Assembly (NCBI GenBank): GCA_003551785.1 | Contig: PUNP01000348.1 | Location: 1-5,157, forward strand | DNA length: 5,157 nucleotides | Origin: Candidatus Brocadiaceae bacterium | GTDB taxonomy: Bacteria; Planctomycetota; Brocadiia; SM23-32 | Direction of reading: 5' to 3' | Shown here: piece by piece, positions 1 to 5,157 of the stretch | Layout of the letters: each line of letters opens with the position of its first letter | Numbering within the stretch: position 1 is the stretch's first letter | Position numbers and translations under genes: made by a program | The notes under the pieces: generated by a model | Database searches by the model: none | Seen by the model: only the letters and a program-made list of their open reading frames with translations | Told to the model about the DNA's origin: nothing

Positions 1-81
1 AAGCTCTTCCAGTAAATCCGCTCGCAGGCGATTCTGAGTTTTGACCAATTTTTTAGCTATGTTTCGAGCTTCATTATTCAT
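1..81 (-). CDS. N-terminal fragment of an unrecognised minus-strand protein, cut by the window edge
   Basis: A minus-strand frame begins with ATG at 81-79 and stays open for 27 codons to base 1, where the window ends. The peptide starts MNNEARNIAKK and ends RLRADLLEEL. It is highly charged and likely helical, with no signal peptide or membrane segment in the visible part. An in-frame TAA lies just upstream at 99-97, so ATG at 81 is the first ATG in this frame. No clear Shine-Dalgarno sequence precedes it, which weakens the call. The main support is the good promoter at 140-168 on the same strand, which would give a leader of about 50 nt. I do not recognise the family and no function can be assigned. 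The gene is divergent from purD. Confidence 0.42.
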   Translation of the reverse strand, partial: MNNEARNIAKKLVKTQNRLRADLLEEL

Positions 82-139
82 ATGATTATGAGGGTATTAA
101 TTGAAAATTGCACTTTCTTCGCCAACAGTAATAACCTAC

Positions 140-168
140 ATTGTATTCTAAATCCTACCGATAGTCAA
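140..168 (-). promoter_or_regulatory. Sigma70-type promoter for the divergent left-edge gene
   Basis: Read on the minus strand, TTGACT (168-163) is followed by a 17-base spacer and TACAAT (145-140). Each hexamer differs from the sigma70 consensus at one position, and the spacing is ideal. Transcription would start near base 133 and reach the ATG at 81 after about 50 nt. This is inferred from sequence match only. Confidence 0.55.
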
Positions 169-245
169 ACTAACCCGCATTTCTCACAAAGTAAAGGCAG
201 ATATGAGGATAAACGGCTTTAGTATATGAAGTTAATGGAATAATT

Positions 246-267
246 TATGGTGAATCGTTTTACCATA
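246..267. repeat. Short inverted repeat (9-bp stem, 4-nt loop)
   Basis: TATGGTGAA (246-254) pairs with TTTACCATA (259-267) around the loop TCGT, giving nine pairs, one of them a G-T wobble. It lies about 40 bases before the larger hairpin at 308-404. It could be an operator-like palindrome or part of a structured RNA or small mobile element. The sequence alone does not decide between these. Confidence 0.5.
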
Positions 268-295
268 GTGGAAAATGATTTTAACAAACGGCACT

Positions 296-310
296 TTGCC
301 CTGCGGGCAA
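296..310. repeat. Small GC-rich hairpin resembling those at the right end of the window
   Basis: TTGCCC (296-301) pairs with GGGCAA (305-310) around the loop TGC. With the preceding AC and T it forms ACTTTGCCC, which also occurs at the start of the hairpin at 5139-5156. Its last three bases overlap the outer arm of the long hairpin at 308-404, so the two folds compete. Confidence 0.45.
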
Positions 311-404
311 GCCTCCAGCGGCACATCTGCTTTAGAAAGCTGCACTTGCAGTATACGAATACAGCAGCGTTTGCTTTCTGCGCATCTGCACCACTGGTGG
401 CTTG
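308..404. repeat. Long imperfect hairpin of about 97 nt
   Basis: Bases 308-354 and 359-404 are imperfect reverse complements around the loop ACGA (355-358). Paired blocks, from outside inward, are 308-313/399-404, 315-318/394-397, 320-321/391-392, 324-325/387-388, 328-330/382-384, 334-340/373-379, 347-349/364-366 and 351-354/359-362, about 31 pairs in all. Mismatches and one internal loop (341-346 against 367-372) interrupt them. Such a shape fits a decayed miniature transposable element, a structured RNA or an integron-like recombination site, but no defining feature of any of these is complete. Confidence 0.55.
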
Positions 405-543
405 TGAGAAAAGCGGGCTAAGCATTATGTCGAGGAATTTGCACTGTAGTTTTTTTTGCTTATTGGCAATACCGTAATTCCCTTAAATTTTCCCACATGC
501 AACATTATCGAAGGGCGTAAATTCCTTATTCTGTGATTTTAAG

Positions 544-572
544 TTGACATTTAGCGGCTGTTATGCGAAAAT
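544..572 (+). promoter_or_regulatory. Candidate purD promoter P1
   Basis: A perfect TTGACA (544-549) is followed by 17 bases and GAAAAT (567-572), which matches four of six -10 positions. Transcription would start near 579, giving a leader of about 50 nt before purD. A weak stem (GCGGT 577-581 with ACCGC 595-599) would then lie at the very 5' end of the RNA. No PurR-type operator is evident. Confidence 0.45.
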
Positions 573-580
573 GACGGCGG

Positions 581-608
581 TTTTCATGTGGTATACCGCA
601 AATATAAT
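581..608 (+). promoter_or_regulatory. Candidate purD promoter P2, overlapping region downstream of P1
   Basis: A perfect TATAAT (603-608) lies 16 bases after TTTTCA (581-586), which matches four of six -35 positions. The start site would be near 615, only about 15 bases before the ATG and just ahead of the ribosome site GGAGA (619-623). P1 has the better -35 and P2 the better -10, so either or both may be used. Confidence 0.35.
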
Positions 609-629
609 TTCTAAAGACGGAGAATAGTC

Positions 630-1916
630 ATGAAAGTCCTGATTGTTGGGAGTGGCGGGCGCGAGCATGCGCTGGCCTGGAAGATAGCTGAGTCACCGTT
701 AGTCAAGCAATTATATTGTGCTCCGGGAAATGCCGGTATCGAACAGCATGCCGAGTCTGTGGATATACCGGTTGATGACCATAATGCATTGAGGCGCTTC
801 GCCCGTGACCGGGGAATTGACTTTACCGTTGTTGGGCCGGAATCCCCGTTATGTGATGGGATAGTGGACTGTTTCGAGGCTTGGAACCTTAAAATATTCG
901 GTCCGAGCCAGAAGGCTGCAAGAATTGAAGGGAGCAAAGTGTTCGCCAAGCAGCTCATGGAAAGACACAGTATTCCGACCGCTACTTTCCGTACTTTTGA
1001 CTCGGCGGACAGGGCAAAGGCCTATATCGATATGGTCGGCGCCCCGATTGTCGTCAAAGCCGACGGGCTTGCGGCCGGCAAAGCCGCTATCGTTTGCAGC
1101 ACCGTCGAGGAAGCCCGAGAGGCCGTGAACAGGATTATGATTGAAGAAGAATTCGGGGAAGCCGGTAAACAACTCATCGTTGAGCATTGTTTGCAAGGGG
1201 AAGAAGTCAGCGTGCTGGCATTGACTGACGGGCATGCTATAGCTTTGCTGCCACCCTGTCAGGATCATAAACCCGTGTATGATGGGGGGGAAGGTCCGAA
1301 TACCGGCGGGATGGGGGCATACTGTCCCGCTCCGATCCTTTCAGAACCTATGGAAAATCTCATAGAAAGAGATGTGATAATTCAGACTATACATGCTATG
1401 AACAGGGAAGAGCGCCCGTACCGCGGGGTGCTGTATTCCGGTCTGATGATCGACGGAGATTTCCCCAATGTTTTGGAATATAATTGCCGGTTCGGTGATC
1501 CTGAGATGCAGCCTCTGGCGATGAAACTTAAAAGCGATATCGTTCCGATCCTGCTGGCCACGATCGATGGCACGCTGGGAGAACTGGATATAGAATGGCA
1601 TGAGGGGGCCACCCTGTGCGTAGTTATGGCCTCAGGTGGTTATCCGGGGGGGTATGAAAAGGGGAAGGTTATTACCGGTCTGGAGGATGCGGCCGAAATG
1701 GATGATGTCATGGTTTTTCATAGCGGCACAGCGGTGGAAGGCGGGCGCTTTGTCACAGACGGCGGACGGGTGTTGGGTGTTACCGCTCGTGGAGCGGATA
1801 TCGAAAGTGCCAGGAAACGTGCCTATGAAGCCGTAGAAAAAATTCATTTCGAAGGTGCCCATTACCGCACAGATATCGGATGGAAAGCAATCGGACGCAA
1901 TAATGACACATTGTAA
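630..1916 (+). CDS. purD: Phosphoribosylamine--glycine ligase (GAR synthetase)
   Basis: This cytoplasmic enzyme joins glycine to 5-phosphoribosylamine using ATP, giving glycinamide ribonucleotide, the second step of de novo purine synthesis. The 428-residue length is normal for a single-function PurD. The N-terminal domain (about 1-101) has GSGGREHA at 7-14 and VVGPE at 67-71. The ATP-grasp domain follows, with [10 protein letters not shown] at 142-151, [10 protein letters not shown] at 222-231 and [10 protein letters not shown] at 283-292, where E283 and N285 are the expected magnesium ligands. The C-terminal domain carries [11 protein letters not shown] at 335-345. The ATG at 630 is preceded by GGAGA at 619-623 with six bases between, and the GSGGREHA motif lies at the usual distance from this start. 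The frame is intact despite two seven-G runs (1284-1290, 1646-1652). No purM or purN is fused to it or seen nearby. glyQ follows after 50 bases with no terminator, suggesting co-transcription. The family assignment is secure. Confidence 0.97.
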   Translation: MKVLIVGSGGREHALAWKIAESPLVKQLYCAPGNAGIEQHAESVDIPVDDHNALRRFARDRGIDFTVVGPESPLCDGIVDCFEAWNLKIFGPSQKAARIEGSKVFAKQLMERHSIPTATFRTFDSADRAKAYIDMVGAPIVVKADGLAAGKAAIVCSTVEEAREAVNRIMIEEEFGEAGKQLIVEHCLQGEEVSVLALTDGHAIALLPPCQDHKPVYDGGEGPNTGGMGAYCPAPILSEPMENLIERDVIIQTIHAMNREERPYRGVLYSGLMIDGDFPNVLEYNCRFGDPEMQPLAMKLKSDIVPILLATIDGTLGELDIEWHEGATLCVVMASGGYPGGYEKGKVITGLEDAAEMDDVMVFHSGTAVEGGRFVTDGGRVLGVTARGADIESARKRAYEAVEKIHFEGAHYRTDIGWKAIGRNNDTL

Positions 1917-1955
1917 AATATCTTACGCTCAGCAATCAGGCGATATGTTACCTGT

Positions 1956-1960
1956 GGAGG
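1956..1960 (+). promoter_or_regulatory. Ribosome binding site that fixes the TTG start of glyQ
   Basis: A perfect GGAGG stands six bases before TTG at 1967-1969. No ATG or GTG lies at a suitable distance in the glyQ frame, and the protein from this TTG begins exactly where GlyQ proteins usually begin. The site therefore supports the unusual start codon. Confidence 0.8.
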
Positions 1961-1966
1961 TTTCAT

Positions 1967-2833
1967 TTGAATTTTCAGCAGCTTATACTTGAACTTCAGG
2001 ATTACTGGACACAACGCGGCTGTGTTTTGGTGCAGCCGTGCGATATAGAAGTGGGGGCGGGCACGTTTAACCCCGCCACTTTTCTGCGATGCCTCGGCCC
2101 GGAACCGTGGAACACCGCTTATGTGGAACCTTCACGGCGTCCGGCTGACGGGCGTTATGGCGAGAATCCCAACCGGCTCGGCGCTTATTATCAGTTTCAG
2201 GTTATCCTTAAACCCGCCCCCCCGGATTCACAATCCGTGTACCTTGAGAGCCTTAAAGCCCTCGGCATCGACCTTAAAGAGCATGATGTGCGTTTTGTCG
2301 AAGATGACTGGGAATCTCCTACTCTCGGTGCGACCGGATTGGGTTGGGAAGTGTGGCTCGACGGTATGGAGGTTACCCAATTTACATATTTCCAGCGGGT
2401 TGGGGGAATAGAACTCGATCCCGTGTGCGTGGAGCTGACTTACGGTCTTGAACGTATCGCTATGTTCATTCAGAAGGTGGAGAGTGTTTTCGACCTTGAA
2501 TGGGCACCAGGCGTTACTTATGGCGAGTTGCGCCGCCGGGAGGAAGTCGAGTACTCCCGCTATAACTTTGAAGTCGCCGATATACCCAAACTCCTTTCCT
2601 GGTTTGACGATTTCGAACAGGAGTGCGAGAGCAGTATTGCAGCCGAAGCGCTGATGCCCGCCTGTGACTATGTTCTCAAATGTTCTCATACCTTCAATGT
2701 ACTGGACGCCCGTGGCGCAATAAGTGTCAGTGAAAGGACAAACTATATCGGTAGGGTGCGTAAATTGGCCCGTAAGGTGGCGCATGCTTACTACAACCAG
2801 AGGGAAGAGGCGGGGTTTCCGCTGACGGTGTAA
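1967..2833 (+). CDS. glyQ: Glycine--tRNA ligase alpha subunit
   Basis: This is the catalytic subunit of the bacterial two-subunit (alpha2beta2) glycyl-tRNA synthetase, a class II enzyme that activates glycine with ATP and charges tRNA-Gly in the cytoplasm. The 288 residues are close to the family's usual size. Conserved stretches are visible in order: [19 protein letters not shown] from residue 21, [19 protein letters not shown] at 52-70 (the class II motif 2 region), [10 protein letters not shown] at 138-147, and [14 protein letters not shown] at 156-169 (motif 3, with the ATP-binding arginine). The start is TTG with a strong GGAGG six bases upstream. The usual partner, the beta subunit gene glyS, does not follow; the next gene is a TSUP transporter. 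The alpha subunit needs the beta subunit for tRNA recognition, so glyS must lie elsewhere if this enzyme works in the standard way. The upstream neighbour purD also uses glycine. The assignment is secure. Confidence 0.97.
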   Translation: MNFQQLILELQDYWTQRGCVLVQPCDIEVGAGTFNPATFLRCLGPEPWNTAYVEPSRRPADGRYGENPNRLGAYYQFQVILKPAPPDSQSVYLESLKALGIDLKEHDVRFVEDDWESPTLGATGLGWEVWLDGMEVTQFTYFQRVGGIELDPVCVELTYGLERIAMFIQKVESVFDLEWAPGVTYGELRRREEVEYSRYNFEVADIPKLLSWFDDFEQECESSIAAEALMPACDYVLKCSHTFNVLDARGAISVSERTNYIGRVRKLARKVAHAYYNQREEAGFPLTV

Positions 2834-2835
2834 AA

Positions 2836-2897
2836 CAGACATTCCTGTCAGTTATATCTTATATTGTTTTTTTTTATTTTAATTTATTATTATTTGG
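2836..2897 (+). promoter_or_regulatory. AT-rich gap with a weak promoter candidate and a T-tract before the transporter gene
   Basis: CAGACA (2836-2841), an 18-base spacer and TATATT (2860-2865) form a modest sigma70-like promoter. A nine-T run follows at 2867-2875. An imperfect stem (2822-2828 with 2844-2851, one bulge, 15-base loop) overlaps the end of glyQ but stands about 15 bases before the T-run, so it is a poor intrinsic terminator. A further pair, TTGTTT (2864-2869) with TATTAT (2885-2890 or 2888-2893), would start transcription almost at the ATG. The true arrangement cannot be settled from sequence. Confidence 0.3.
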
Positions 2898-3908
2898 ATG
2901 TTTGCTATAGAGGCGGGTACAGTTGAGATATCGATTTTTCTGTTATTCGGTCTGGGATCGATGGTAGGCGTGCTTGGTGGTTTTTTCGGTGTAGGCGGCG
3001 GATGGATTATCACCCCGACATTGCATATTTTCGGGATGCCTATGTCTTATGCCGTCGGGACGGGCCTGGCATATATAATGGGGATGAGTTTCATATCTTT
3101 CATGAAACACCGCTCCTCCAATGCCGTGGAACCCCTGCTCGGAGTGATGCTTGGAGTAGGGATGATGGCCGGGATGTGGGGCGGGAGTCGTGTAGTTACA
3201 GGTTTGGAAATGCTTGTCAGCCAAGCGGCAGCTGATGCTGTTGTCAGGGGGATATACATCCTTTTTCTTTTTTCACTGGGCACTTTTATGTTGCGGGATT
3301 GCCTCTGCGGCAAGTGTGTCAGCCAGGAAGATGAATGCGATCAGCTAACGGGTACTTTTGCACAAAAATTCAATCTTAGACCGGTGGTTTACCTCAAACG
3401 CAGCGATATCCGGGTGAGTTTATGGCCGGCTTTGGGGTTAGGCGTAGCAATAGGTTTTTTTTCTGGTATTTTGGGGGCCGGTGGGGGGTTTTTATTGGTT
3501 CCCGCACTGTTTTATCTTATAGGCGTGCCGACCGTAGTGGCGGTAGGCACCAGCCTTCTGTGTATACTTATCGGCAGTCCTTTCGGGGTCGCCGCCTATG
3601 CGTTTGAGGGGCGGGTGAGCTGGTTCGCTTCCGCCATCATGCTTACCGGCGTTTTGATTGCGGCACCGCTTGGCGCGCATGCCGCCCATAAAGTCAGGGG
3701 GGCGCAGTTGCGACTTTTATACGCCGTTATGATACTTTGTGGTGGCGCCTCGGTAGTACTGAAGGAACTGGAAACTCGGCTGGATGCGTCTTTTATTGAG
3801 CTTGCCTCCAAATTACTGATATTCGTGGCAGGTGGCGGGATAGCTTTTATAATTCTTTTAATGTGGTTCTTGGCAGTTCGTAAAGAGAAAGCTGAATGTG
3901 AAATCTAA
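2898..3908 (+). CDS. TSUP-family (TauE/SafE, formerly DUF81) inner-membrane transporter, substrate unknown
   Basis: Proteins of this family move sulfur-containing or organic anions such as sulfite, sulfoacetate or taurine-derived compounds across the inner membrane. The substrate here cannot be read from sequence. The 336-residue protein has the family's two-fold internal repeat: GVLGGFFGVGGGWIITPTL at 24-42 and GFFSGILGAGGGFLLVPAL at 186-204, each followed by a glycine-rich VGT segment (53-55, 216-218). Hydrophobic segments lie near 11-32, 35-47, 50-68, 78-95 and 114-132 in the first half. Others lie near 174-194, 196-210, 213-234, 241-260, 270-290 and 302-326 in the second. The linker (133-172) carries a cysteine cluster, C135, C137, C140 and C147, which is not a general TSUP feature. 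ATG at 2898 is the only reasonable start because the first membrane segment begins at residue 11 and a TAA lies upstream in frame. It has almost no Shine-Dalgarno sequence, in contrast to its neighbours. recA starts 48 bases downstream. The family call is firm and the function is open. Confidence 0.88.
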   Translation: MFAIEAGTVEISIFLLFGLGSMVGVLGGFFGVGGGWIITPTLHIFGMPMSYAVGTGLAYIMGMSFISFMKHRSSNAVEPLLGVMLGVGMMAGMWGGSRVVTGLEMLVSQAAADAVVRGIYILFLFSLGTFMLRDCLCGKCVSQEDECDQLTGTFAQKFNLRPVVYLKRSDIRVSLWPALGLGVAIGFFSGILGAGGGFLLVPALFYLIGVPTVVAVGTSLLCILIGSPFGVAAYAFEGRVSWFASAIMLTGVLIAAPLGAHAAHKVRGAQLRLLYAVMILCGGASVVLKELETRLDASFIELASKLLIFVAGGGIAFIILLMWFLAVRKEKAECEI

Positions 3909-3956
3909 GTATAAGTAAATTGGTGGATTCTGAAATTAAATAAGGAGATAGTCAAA

Positions 3957-5018
3957 ATGGCAAAGAAAAAAAACGATGTTAAACCGGAAGACGCGCGTCA
4001 ACAGGCATTAGACCGCACATTACAGCATTTAGAGAAAGAATACGGGAAAGGGACTATTCAGACGATGGGGGAGGACAGTGCACGGCTTTCTGTCGCTGCT
4101 ATTCCTACCGGTTCACTGGCGATAGACCTTGCGCTTGGAGTGGGCGGATTGCCGCGCGGCAGGGTCGTCGAGGTTTATGGGCCCGAGGCTTCCGGGAAAA
4201 CGACTTTGACATTGCAGACGGTAGCCAATGCCCAGAAGGCGGGGGGAATAGCGGCTTTTGTCGATGCCGAGCATGCCCTTGACCCCGATTATGCCAAACT
4301 CCTTGGTGTGGATATGGAACACCTGTTGATCCACCAGCCCGATTCCGCCGAACAGGCTCTTGATGTTGTTGAAGCGTTGGTTCGCAGCAATGCAATCGAC
4401 ATAGTGGTTGTAGATTCCGTTGCCGCTCTGGTGCCGAAAGAAGAAGTGGAGGGCGAGATGGGCGATCAGACTATAGGGCTTCAGGCGAGGTTAATGTCGC
4501 GTGCGCTGCGAAAACTGACGGCATGTATCTCCAAATCGCGCACTACTGTTGTGTTTATTAACCAGATAAGGATGAAGATAGGGGTAATGTTCGGCTCGCC
4601 GGAAACTACTCCGGGCGGGCGTGCGCTGAAATTTTACAGTGCGGTCAGACTCGAAATCAGGCGCATTTCAAGTCTCAAGGACGGAGACGAGATGGTTGGT
4701 AACCGTTGCCGGATCAAAGTGGCCAAAAACAAAGTCGCTCCGCCGTTCAAACGCTGTGAAGTTGACCTGTTATTCCGCTGCGGCCTTTCTAGAGAGGGGG
4801 ATATTATCGACCTGGGGGCTGAAAGTGATATTATTGAAAAATCAGGTTCTTGGTACTCTTACGGCGACATGAAGCTTGGACAGGGGAAAGAAAATGTGCG
4901 CGTTTACCTTGAAGAAAATCCCGAAGTCGCTAAGGAAATAGAAGACGCTATTATCGAAAAACAGGCCCCGGCTTTGGCGGAGAAGCTTAAACGGCAGAGG
5001 GAAGCTGCGGAAACATAA
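3957..5018 (+). CDS. recA: RecA recombinase
   Basis: RecA forms ATP-dependent filaments on single-stranded DNA, carries out strand exchange in recombinational repair, and triggers LexA-type self-cleavage. The protein is 353 residues. Landmarks are the Walker A box GPEASGKT (75-82), catalytic E105 in [10 protein letters not shown], Walker [11 protein letters not shown] (149-158), loop L1 at [11 protein letters not shown] (165-175) and Q203 in [10 protein letters not shown]. Loop L2 follows with [10 protein letters not shown] (212-221), then the interface residues K225, F226 and R231. The lysines K257 and K259 in [12 protein letters not shown] complete the set. All these match E. coli RecA with a constant offset of nine, because the N-terminus is longer. 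The C-terminus is correspondingly shorter and ends in a mixed-charge [11 protein letters not shown], without the long acidic tail of the E. coli protein. AGGAG at 3943-3947 lies nine bases before the ATG. The 48-base gap before it shows no LexA-type palindrome and no convincing promoter, so transcription from upstream is possible. The identification is secure. Confidence 0.98.
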   Translation: MAKKKNDVKPEDARQQALDRTLQHLEKEYGKGTIQTMGEDSARLSVAAIPTGSLAIDLALGVGGLPRGRVVEVYGPEASGKTTLTLQTVANAQKAGGIAAFVDAEHALDPDYAKLLGVDMEHLLIHQPDSAEQALDVVEALVRSNAIDIVVVDSVAALVPKEEVEGEMGDQTIGLQARLMSRALRKLTACISKSRTTVVFINQIRMKIGVMFGSPETTPGGRALKFYSAVRLEIRRISSLKDGDEMVGNRCRIKVAKNKVAPPFKRCEVDLLFRCGLSREGDIIDLGAESDIIEKSGSWYSYGDMKLGQGKENVRVYLEENPEVAKEIEDAIIEKQAPALAEKLKRQREAAET

Positions 5019-5070
5019 TTCTAGTGGCGTGGCCGAAAAGCGCACAATTGCCAAAACGCATCGATCTACC
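5019..5070. other. Gap between recA and the hairpin array
   Basis: No gene, strong stem followed by T-run, or promoter is visible here. Bases 5066-5071 read CTACCG, a short motif that recurs directly before the third hairpin of the array (5130-5134 and flanking base), so the repeat unit may begin inside this stretch. Confidence 0.5.
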
Positions 5071-5087
5071 GCGCCCTTTCAGGGCGC
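5071..5087. repeat. Hairpin 1 of the array
   Basis: GCGCCCT (5071-5077) and AGGGCGC (5081-5087) are perfect reverse complements around the loop TTC. The stem is followed by AAAAA and not by T residues, so it is not a standard intrinsic terminator for recA on the plus strand. Confidence 0.8.
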
Positions 5088-5108
5088 AAAAATACGTGTG
5101 AATCATTA

Positions 5109-5128
5109 CCTCGGGTTGAAACCCGAGG
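5109..5128. repeat. Hairpin 2 of the array
   Basis: CCTCGGGT (5109-5116) and ACCCGAGG (5121-5128) form a perfect eight-pair stem around TGAA. It is preceded by ATTA, and CTACCG directly follows it. Confidence 0.85.
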
Positions 5129-5138
5129 CTACCGTACT

Positions 5139-5156
5139 TTGCCCCGTCCGGGGCAA
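5139..5156. repeat. Hairpin 3 of the array
   Basis: TTGCCCC (5139-5145) and GGGGCAA (5150-5156) form a perfect seven-pair stem around GTCC. The preceding ACTTTGCCC matches 293-301 near the left end of the window. The array may continue past the window edge. Confidence 0.85.
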
Positions 5157-5157
5157 T

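Larger units (their letters stand above)
169..543. other. Intergenic stretch without a convincing gene, rich in inverted repeats
   Basis: This stretch separates the divergent left-edge gene from the purD promoters. Two short open frames cross it, one on each strand, but both run through the long inverted repeat at 308-404, have no good ribosome site and resemble no family I know. The notable content is the hairpins at 246-267, 296-310 and 308-404. An eight-T run at 450-457 is not directly preceded by a strong stem, so I do not call it a terminator. Bases 458-543 are AT-rich and show nothing recognisable. Confidence 0.6.
5066..5157. repeat. Tandem array of REP-like palindromes after recA
   Basis: Three different perfect GC-rich hairpins stand in a row with spacers of 21 and 10 bases. 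CTACCG precedes the first and third. The stems differ in sequence, so this is a composite of related small palindromes and not a direct repeat. Arrays of this kind in other bacteria are dispersed intergenic REP-like elements, sometimes mobilised by a RAYT (TnpA-REP) transposase. No such gene is in the window, so that link is inference. Confidence 0.65.

Noticed and set aside
270..425. Possible integron attC site: left end reads TTTTAACAAACG, a long hairpin follows, and the right end reads GGGCTAAGC.
   Set aside because: The attC right core needs GTTRRRY, but here it is GCTAAGC. The left end does not have a purine at the required place, and the two outer ends are not complementary. No integrase or cassette gene is visible.
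440..460. Intrinsic terminator at the eight-T run.
   Set aside because: No strong stem lies directly before the T-run. The nearest large hairpin ends about 45 bases upstream.
219..477. Two overlapping open frames on opposite strands, of 68 and 76 codons.
   Set aside because: Both run through the long inverted repeat, lack good ribosome sites, are rich in Cys and Arg of the kind seen in translated repeats, and show no domain.
480..629. A glycine or purine riboswitch in the purD leader.
   Set aside because: The conserved core bases of these riboswitches are absent, and the leader from P1 is only about 50 nt long.
1284..1652. Frameshift or slippage at the seven-G runs in purD (1284-1290 and 1646-1652), with a similar C7 run in glyQ near 2216.
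   Set aside because: The reading frames are intact across each run and conserved motifs lie in frame on both sides.
5016..5095. Hairpin 1 as the recA terminator.
   Set aside because: The stem is followed by A residues and is 52 bases past the stop codon. It lacks the T-run of an intrinsic terminator, although an unusual role in 3'-end formation is not excluded.
5066..5157. CRISPR array.
   Set aside because: The hairpins have different sequences and the gaps between them are 21 and 10 bases, so there is no repeated unit with even spacers.

Overview
The window holds four complete plus-strand housekeeping genes, a fragment of a divergent minus-strand gene at the left edge, and palindrome-rich non-coding DNA at both ends. 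It is bacterial: the bacterial-type split glycyl-tRNA synthetase, RecA and Shine-Dalgarno sites show this. The lineage is less certain. The genes have moderate GC, the intergenic DNA is AT-rich, and the window ends in a tandem array of short GC-rich hairpins. As I recall, such hairpins are common in environmental PVC-type genomes (for example Lentisphaerota or Kiritimatiellota), so that is a tentative guess and not a result.

Layout. Bases 1-81 are the first 27 codons of an unrecognised minus-strand gene, driven by a near-consensus sigma70-type promoter at 140-168. Bases 169-543 have no convincing gene but contain a 9-bp hairpin (246-267) and a long imperfect hairpin of about 97 nt (308-404). 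Two overlapping promoter candidates (544-572 and 581-608) precede purD (630-1916). The glycyl-tRNA synthetase alpha-subunit gene glyQ (1967-2833) follows 50 bases later and starts with TTG. After an AT-rich 64-base gap comes a TSUP/TauE-SafE family membrane transporter (2898-3908), then recA (3957-5018). Bases 5071-5157 hold at least three consecutive perfect hairpins, running to the window edge.

How the genes relate. All four genes point the same way with gaps of 48-64 bases and no strong terminator between them, so partial co-transcription is plausible. PurD and GlyQ both consume glycine, one for purine synthesis and one for tRNA charging, which is the only obvious metabolic link. The TSUP protein and RecA have no evident link to these. 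The beta-subunit gene glyS, usually next to glyQ, is not in the window.

I see no convincing new multi-gene system. The least explained parts are the structured non-coding DNA at 246-404, the hairpin array at 5071-5157, and a cysteine cluster in the loop of the TSUP protein.
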